Source of the DNA: Amycolatopsis marina
GTDB lineage: Bacteria; Actinomycetota; Actinomycetes; Mycobacteriales; Pseudonocardiaceae
Assembly: GCF_900111885.1 (NCBI RefSeq)
Contig: NZ_FOKG01000012.1
Span: 1 to 64,000 of the forward strand
Length of the DNA: 64,000 nucleotides
Direction: 5' to 3'
Below are positions 58,296-64,000 of this stretch, piece by piece (the stretch's first letter is position 1; each line of letters opens with the position of its first letter). The notes under the pieces are model-generated. The model had not been told where the DNA came from. It did not search any database and was given only the letters and a program-made list of their open reading frames with translations. The translations under genes and the position numbers were made by a program.

Positions 58296-59114
58296 TCAGA
58301 TCGCCGCCGCGCCGCACTCGATCAGGGCGGACCGCAACTCCGCGGCGATGGGCGGCGCGGCAGCGAACGTGGCGTCCGAACCGAACTCCGGGTCCTCGCC
58401 CGGCAGCGACACCACGGCACCCGCCTCCGCGGCGACAAGGGCCCCCGCGGCCCAGTCCCAGCGCGAGAGGCCGTGCTCGAAATAGGCGTCGGTCCAGCCC
58501 GCCGCGACGGCGCAGAGATCGAGCGAGGCGGCACCTGCCCTGCGGATGTCGCGCACCCGGCCGAGCATCCCGGCAACCATCGCCGCCTGCTGCGTACGCC
58601 GCTCGACCCGATAGGCGTAGCCGGTGCTCAGCAACGCCAGCTCCAGCCGTCGCGGCGCCGAGACGCGCAACGGGCGCCCGTCCAGCCATGCACCGGCTCC
58701 CCGCGTCGCGGTCCAGCGGCGCCCGCTGACCGGCTCCACCACGGCACCGGCCACCGACACCCCGTCGACCTGTGCCGCCAGGGACACCGAGAACCAGGGA
58801 TAGCCGTAGAGGAAGTTGACCGTGCCGTCGATCGGGTCGACGACCCAGGTCACTCCGGTCCCGGCCGCTCCCCCTTCCTCCTCGCCCAGTACGGCCTCAC
58901 CCGGCCGCAGCTCCGCCAGCCTGGTCCGGACGAACCGCTCGGTCTCGCGGTCGATGGCGGTCACGACATCGGTGTCGGTGCTCTTGGTGGCGACGTCGAC
59001 GGCGCGGCCGGCCTGCATTCCGTCTCGTGCCTCGCGCACCAGTGCGGCCGCCTCGGCCGCGACCTGCTCGGCGAGGTCTGTGAGCTCGGATTCGGTCGTT
59101 CTCGCAGCACCCAT
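58296..59114 (-). CDS. suhB: Inositol monophosphatase family protein
   Basis: This 272-residue magnesium phosphatase shows GEAVLGEEEGG, VVDPIDGTVNFLYGYPWF with the metal-binding Asp residues, and LSRWDWAAGALVAAEAGAVV. It should release inositol from inositol-1-phosphate, needed for mycothiol and phosphatidylinositol; related members act on other sugar phosphates. ATG 59114 is the likely start; ATG 59132 is in frame. Position matches Rv2701c. Confidence 0.9.
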   Translation of the reverse strand: MGAARTTESELTDLAEQVAAEAAALVREARDGMQAGRAVDVATKSTDTDVVTAIDRETERFVRTRLAELRPGEAVLGEEEGGAAGTGVTWVVDPIDGTVNFLYGYPWFSVSLAAQVDGVSVAGAVVEPVSGRRWTATRGAGAWLDGRPLRVSAPRRLELALLSTGYAYRVERRTQQAAMVAGMLGRVRDIRRAGAASLDLCAVAAGWTDAYFEHGLSRWDWAAGALVAAEAGAVVSLPGEDPEFGSDATFAAAPPIAAELRSALIECGAAAI

Positions 59115-59250
59115 GACGACATGGGACCACATCCGGCTAAAGTCTCGTGCGCAGGTTTCTGAATCGAGAAGGTAACGCGGGCGAACACCCGGTCCTACGT
59201 TCGCCGGGCATGGTTACGGATGGGACACGAACGATGAAGGGATCACGTCA

Positions 59251-60012
59251 ATGACGGCGACCCGTGGCTTCGGTATCGACATCGGCGGCAGTGGCATCAA
59301 GGGTGGCCTCGTCGACCTGGAACAAGGCAGGCTCATCGGGGATCGCAAGCGTGTCGACACGCCGCGCCCCTCGACGCCCGAGGCCATCGCCGACGTGGTG
59401 GCCGACATCGTGGCCGAGTTCGAGTGGGACGGGCCGGTGGGCGTCACGCTGCCTGCCGTGATCAAGAAGGGCTTCGCCCGGACCGCGGCGAACATCGACC
59501 CTTCGTGGATCGGCACGGACGCCGACACGTTGTTCGCCAAGCGGCTCGGCCGGGACGTCGAGGACATCGCGATGCTCAACGACGCCGACGCGGCGGGGAT
59601 GGCGGAGATCCGGTTCGGCCACCCCGAGGCACGTACCGGGGTGACCATTTTGCTCACCTTCGGCACCGGCATCGGGAGCGCCGTGTTCCTGGACGGCAAG
59701 CTCCTGCCCAACACGGAGTTCGGTCACCTCGAGGTCGACGGGCACGACGCGGAGAAGCGCGCGGCGGCCTCGATCAAGGACAACGAGGGGCTGTCCTACC
59801 CCGAGTGGGCACAGCGGGTAAACCGTTATCTGACTGTGCTCGAGGGCCTCATGGCGCCGGATCTGCTCATCGTCGGTGGCGGCGTCAGCAAGAAATCCGA
59901 GAAATGGGTGCCGCTGCTCGGCATCCGGACGGAGATCGTGGTGGCGTCGTTGCAGAACAACGCCGGTATCGTGGGTGCCGCACTGGCCGCGGCCGAGGGC
60001 ATCGAGCACTGA
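59251..60012 (+). CDS. ppgK: Polyphosphate glucokinase
   Basis: This 253-residue ROK-family kinase phosphorylates glucose with polyphosphate or ATP. It shows FGIDIGGSGIKGGLVDL (phosphate loop), LNDADAAGMAE with the catalytic Asp, LTFGTGIGSAVFLDG and FGHLEVDG. A PDLLIVGGGVSKKSEKW segment closes the active site. GAAGGGA precedes ATG 59251. Divergent to suhB by 136 bases; upstream of sigA. Confidence 0.93.
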   Translation: MTATRGFGIDIGGSGIKGGLVDLEQGRLIGDRKRVDTPRPSTPEAIADVVADIVAEFEWDGPVGVTLPAVIKKGFARTAANIDPSWIGTDADTLFAKRLGRDVEDIAMLNDADAAGMAEIRFGHPEARTGVTILLTFGTGIGSAVFLDGKLLPNTEFGHLEVDGHDAEKRAAASIKDNEGLSYPEWAQRVNRYLTVLEGLMAPDLLIVGGGVSKKSEKWVPLLGIRTEIVVASLQNNAGIVGAALAAAEGIEH

Positions 60013-60108
60013 TCCCACGGCCGTCTCCAGGCCGGGCGGTACCGCCCGAACGCGCCTTCCGGGACGCCCCGGAGTTGATCGCTTCGCGACGCCGGGGACC
60101 ATCGTCGT

Positions 60109-60114
60109 TACAAT
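60109..60114 (+). promoter_or_regulatory. Probable -10 box of sigA
   Basis: TACAAT is 120 bases before the sigA start. TTGATC at 60075-60080 is too far to be an ideal -35; CGCGAC (60085-60090) is at 18 bases. A GGGCGGTACCGCCC palindrome near 60040 probably ends ppgK. Confidence 0.5.
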
Positions 60115-60234
60115 GGAACACGGCCCACGGCTGCGGGAAGCAAAACCGCAGGCCGGGGCGTGATCCCCGAATCTGAGGCAGCTGGGACGTACATGTCTCG
60201 GCTCGTCATGATCGACCGCTGTGAAAGGGCGTAC

Positions 60235-61626
<1,392 letters not shown>

Positions 61627-61677
61627 GGCGGGCACAAAAAAAGAACCACAACGGCAGCCGTCCGCCGCAGGAGAGCG

Positions 61678-61712
61678 CTGGGAGCGGGACACGCTTTTCG
61701 TCCCGCTCCCAG
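61678..61712. terminator. sigA terminator
   Basis: CTGGGAGCGGGAC (61678-61690) pairs perfectly with 61700-61712 across a 9-base loop, 52 bases after the sigA stop. Confidence 0.8.
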
Positions 61713-61746
61713 AAACAACAGAGCCTGAGGCAAGTGACGTACGCGT

Positions 61747-61815
61747 CTAGCTGGACCACACTCCCAGCACCGCGAAGCCGAAGGCGAGCCCGCCCCACCC
61801 CCCGCACAGGGCCAT
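61747..61815 (-). CDS. Possible 22-residue membrane microprotein
   Basis: An ATG at 61815 opens a short frame with high-GC third positions and a hydrophobic product containing GGLAFGFAVLGVW, ending in TAG at 61747. It lies after the terminator-like stem of the membrane-protein genes, with no clear ribosome binding site. It may be chance. Confidence 0.25.
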   Translation of the reverse strand: MALCGGWGGLAFGFAVLGVWSS

Positions 61816-61847
61816 CCCGGCCGCCCCCAGGCGGCCGGGATGGCCCT
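61808..61847 (-). terminator. Strong hairpin after the small membrane-protein genes
   Basis: A 17-bp perfect stem (61808-61824 with 61831-61847, GGCCATCCCGGCCGC core) with a 6-base loop lies 15 bases past the stop of the 68-residue gene. Confidence 0.8.
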
Positions 61848-61862
61848 GCTGCGTCTCCTCCC

Positions 61863-62069
61863 CTACTCGCGGACCTTCTTCCGCCGTTCGGCGCCCACCC
61901 ACGCCAGCACCGCCCCCAGGGCTGCCATCGCCACGCTGGCCGGTATGTGCCACGCGCTCGGCAGTGTGTGCAGCTGCACGAACCAACTCTCGGACGTGCT
62001 GCCTGCGACCCGGTTGACGAATCCGCCCACTCCCTGCACCAGCAGCAGGATCCCGGCGATCTCGATCAC
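61863..62069 (-). CDS. 68-residue two-helix membrane protein
   Basis: Two hydrophobic segments (IEIAGILLLVQGVGGFVNRV and PASVAMAALGAVLAWVG) flank a polar loop with WFVQLHTLPSAWH. I do not recognise it. GGGGTGAG precedes GTG 62069. It is four bases after the next gene's stop and probably co-transcribed with it. Confidence 0.72.
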   Translation of the reverse strand: MIEIAGILLLVQGVGGFVNRVAGSTSESWFVQLHTLPSAWHIPASVAMAALGAVLAWVGAERRKKVRE

Positions 62070-62073
62070 GCTC

Positions 62074-62673
62074 TCACCCCTTCTCGTTGTTGTGGGACAC
62101 TTCCGCGCGCCGCGGTGTCAGGGCCTGCCAGACCGGGCCGCCGACGAACCAGATCCCGCTGATCACGGCTAGCCGGATCAGCCACCCGTCGGCTCCCCAC
62201 AGCTGCCTCGTCTGCTCCAGCGAGCCCGCGACGAGGATGAGCACCCCCATGACCGCCGCGGCGAGTGCGGACGCGAGCAGGCAGCGGCCCCAGTCCCGCC
62301 ACTCCTTGCGCAGCTTCTCGCTGTGACTGAGCCTCGGCCGCTCGGTCGCTCTGCCGAGGAACCACCGGGCGAACCTGTCGTCGGCCCAGCGAATCATCGA
62401 AGGGCCGAACACCACACTGAAGCCGAGGTACACCGCCGCGACCCCGTGCACCCAGCTGGCTTCCGCCCCTCCCGCGAGGTCGATCACCGCGGCGATCAGC
62501 ACCCCGAGATCGATGACGGGCGTGGCGGCGAGCAGCACCAGCCCGGTCCGCCGGAGCCGGAACACGTACCTGGCCACGAGCCCCGCCACGATGAGCACCC
62601 AGAAGCCGGTCTCGCCCGCCACGATCACTGCCGCCATCGGATTGCGGGTCACGAAGTCGAACAACTCGTCCAT
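62074..62673 (-). CDS. Membrane protein, about five segments, unknown
   Basis: This 199-residue protein has membrane segments spread over its length (AAVIVAGETGFWVLIVAGLV, LVLLAATPVIDLGVLIAAVI, LLASALAAAVMGVLILVAG) and a charged loop with SEKLRKEWRDWG. No family is recognised by eye. It heads a two-gene unit with the 68-residue protein and is divergent to the sensor kinase. ATG 62673 gives the natural start. Confidence 0.75.
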   Translation of the reverse strand: MDELFDFVTRNPMAAVIVAGETGFWVLIVAGLVARYVFRLRRTGLVLLAATPVIDLGVLIAAVIDLAGGAEASWVHGVAAVYLGFSVVFGPSMIRWADDRFARWFLGRATERPRLSHSEKLRKEWRDWGRCLLASALAAAVMGVLILVAGSLEQTRQLWGADGWLIRLAVISGIWFVGGPVWQALTPRRAEVSHNNEKG

Positions 62674-62773
62674 GCGGCAAGCGTGGATTCCGCGCGCCCG
62701 CGCCCGCGTCGGCGGAGGGAACGAGCGGTCGTCATCACTTCGGAGGACTCCGGCTCGCTTCCCGTGTGCTGTG

Positions 62774-64000
62774 ATGTGCGGTGTGCTGCGCTGGAACGAC
62801 CTTGCCCGCCTGCGGGTGCACCGGCTGGACCCGGTCCATCAGGACCGGGTGATCGCGCTGGCGACCCTTGCCTTCGGCAGTGTCCTGTATCTCGTCGGGC
62901 TGTACCCGCTGTTCGCCGATCCCGCGACCGGCGCACCACTGTGGACACGTGTCGTCGTGCTGGCCCTGCTCTGCACACTGCAGCTCTGGCGGCGCCGCGC
63001 GCCCGCGCTGGCGCTGGGCGCGGGGACCGCCGTCATGACCGTGGACATGCTGCTCGGCTTCTCCGCTCCTGCCCTGATCAGTTACTCCGATCTGATTTAC
63101 GCGGCAACGCTGTACGGGTCCGCCCGCCTGAGCCGCGCGATGATCCCGACAGCGGCGGTGGGCGTGATCGCCGCCACCGCCACCGCTATGCTGACGTTTC
63201 CCGACTGGCGTGTCGCTGTCGTCGCCGCATGCGCCTGCCTGCCCTTTCTGGTCATCCCGGTGTGGTGGGCCACAAACATCCGGCAGCAGCGGGACATCGC
63301 CGAGAACGAACGGGCCGCCGCGGATGCGGCCGGGCGGATCGCCGAACTGGACAGGGCGGCGGCGCTGGCGGCCGAACGAGCCCGAATGGCCCGTGATCTG
63401 CACGACGCCATCGCGGGGCACCTGTCCGCCATCGCGATCCAGTCCTCGGCCGCGCTGTCGGTCGACGGCAGTGGCAACGGCAACGGTCCCGGGCAGGACG
63501 ACACCATCCACTCGGTTCTGACGTCGGTGCGGGAGAACAGCGTGCGGGCGCTGGAGGAGATGCGGGCGATGATCGGCCTGCTCAGCGATCCCGCATCCGC
63601 CTCGGCTGAAACCGTCGCGCCCGCCCGGTTGGCTCAGCTGTCCACATTGGTCGAATCGGCGCGAACGAGTGGAATGGAACTCGATCTGCGGTCGGAGCTC
63701 GACGACACCGGCTCGCTGCCCACCGCCGTGGATCTCGCGGCCTACCGGATCATCCAGGAGGCGCTGACCAACGTGCTCAAGCACGCGCCCGGCCGCCGCG
63801 CGACAGTGTGGTTGCGTTGCGGGGAGGGGACCCTCACCGTCGAGGTACGCAACGATCTGCCCGCCGAACGCCACTCCGGCACAGGGCTGGGCCGGGGGCT
63901 GGACAACATGCACGAGCGGGCGATCGCCGTGGGCGGGTCGTTCACCGCCGCCCCGAGCGGATCGAACTGGCTGGTCCGCGCGGTACTGCCGACAACACAA
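62774..64000 (+). CDS. DesK/NarL-type sensor histidine kinase (runs off window)
   Basis: The frame is open to the window end (409 codons seen). The N-terminus has four or five membrane segments (IALATLAFGSVLYLVGLYPL and VVVLALLCTLQLW), then a coiled coil rich in Ala/Glu, the H-box MARDLHDAIAGHLSAIAIQ, the N-box IIQEALTNVLKHAPG and a G-type GLGRGLDNMHERA. It is almost complete; only a few C-terminal residues are missing. The start is uncertain: GTG 62771, ATG 62774 or GTG 62783. A NarL-type regulator should follow. Confidence 0.85.
   Translation, partial: MCGVLRWNDLARLRVHRLDPVHQDRVIALATLAFGSVLYLVGLYPLFADPATGAPLWTRVVVLALLCTLQLWRRRAPALALGAGTAVMTVDMLLGFSAPALISYSDLIYAATLYGSARLSRAMIPTAAVGVIAATATAMLTFPDWRVAVVAACACLPFLVIPVWWATNIRQQRDIAENERAAADAAGRIAELDRAAALAAERARMARDLHDAIAGHLSAIAIQSSAALSVDGSGNGNGPGQDDTIHSVLTSVRENSVRALEEMRAMIGLLSDPASASAETVAPARLAQLSTLVESARTSGMELDLRSELDDTGSLPTAVDLAAYRIIQEALTNVLKHAPGRRATVWLRCGEGTLTVEVRNDLPAERHSGTGLGRGLDNMHERAIAVGGSFTAAPSGSNWLVRAVLPTTQ

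Overview
The window is high-GC DNA with GTG/ATG starts, 4-bp ATGA/GTGA gene overlaps, mycobacterial-type housekeeping genes and many TANNNT-type leaderless starts. It is an actinobacterial chromosome. Remembered gene order (not searched) points to the Pseudonocardiaceae (Amycolatopsis / Saccharomonospora / Prauserella-like). Thirteen or more genes follow the order I remember for Mycobacterium tuberculosis Rv2670c-Rv2703: zapE, RibD-like reductase, secreted hydrolase, msrB, hemQ-hemY-hemE, DUF3000, rnd, dxs, TrmA-like methyltransferase, APC-type transporter, ceoB-ceoC, DUF3159, OB-fold, hydrolase, DUF3710, dut, DUF3093, DUF4193, cei, suhB, ppgK, sigA. Blocks absent from that backbone are inserted between its genes.

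Layout. 1-319 is the end of an IS701-like element abutting a PAP2 phosphatase. 916-2832 is zapE and a RibD-like reductase. 2829-6897 is a nine-gene cluster: ECF sigma factor, three Asp23/Gls24-family proteins, small accessory proteins, DUF6286 and an AmaP-like anchor. 6926-10895 holds LigC and a primase-polymerase around a secreted hydrolase and a MITE-like inverted repeat. 10909-14737 has a GNAT, a VTT membrane protein, a Ser/Thr kinase, a small membrane protein and msrB. 14741-20681 is heme synthesis (hemE, hemY, hemQ) interrupted by an RraA-like gene and a small secreted cysteine protein. 20766-24405 has DUF3000, an orphan LuxR-type regulator after an 825-bp gap, and RNase D.

24517-45046 is largely catabolic and accessory: fadA-fadB beta-oxidation, a VapBC module with a clear operator, an aldo-keto reductase, a two-component system, a PucR regulator divergent from a symporter/ureohydrolase/TPP-decarboxylase/aldehyde-dehydrogenase operon that fits the 2-ketoarginine route of arginine breakdown, mmuM-dxs, and an aldehyde dehydrogenase plus GMC oxidoreductase pair fitting choline to glycine betaine. 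45081-64000 returns to the conserved backbone: a KimA-like transporter divergent from two RCK proteins (potassium), then dut through sigA, two small membrane proteins and a DesK-type kinase that runs off the window.

Non-coding signals of note are two palindromic repeat families (29522-29574 with 51255-51277; 31498-31627), back-to-back divergent -10 boxes between dut and DUF3093, a large hairpin-forming element at 56621-56701, and several strong terminators. I saw no tRNA, rRNA or CRISPR array. All homology statements are from memory and reading; none was checked against a database.
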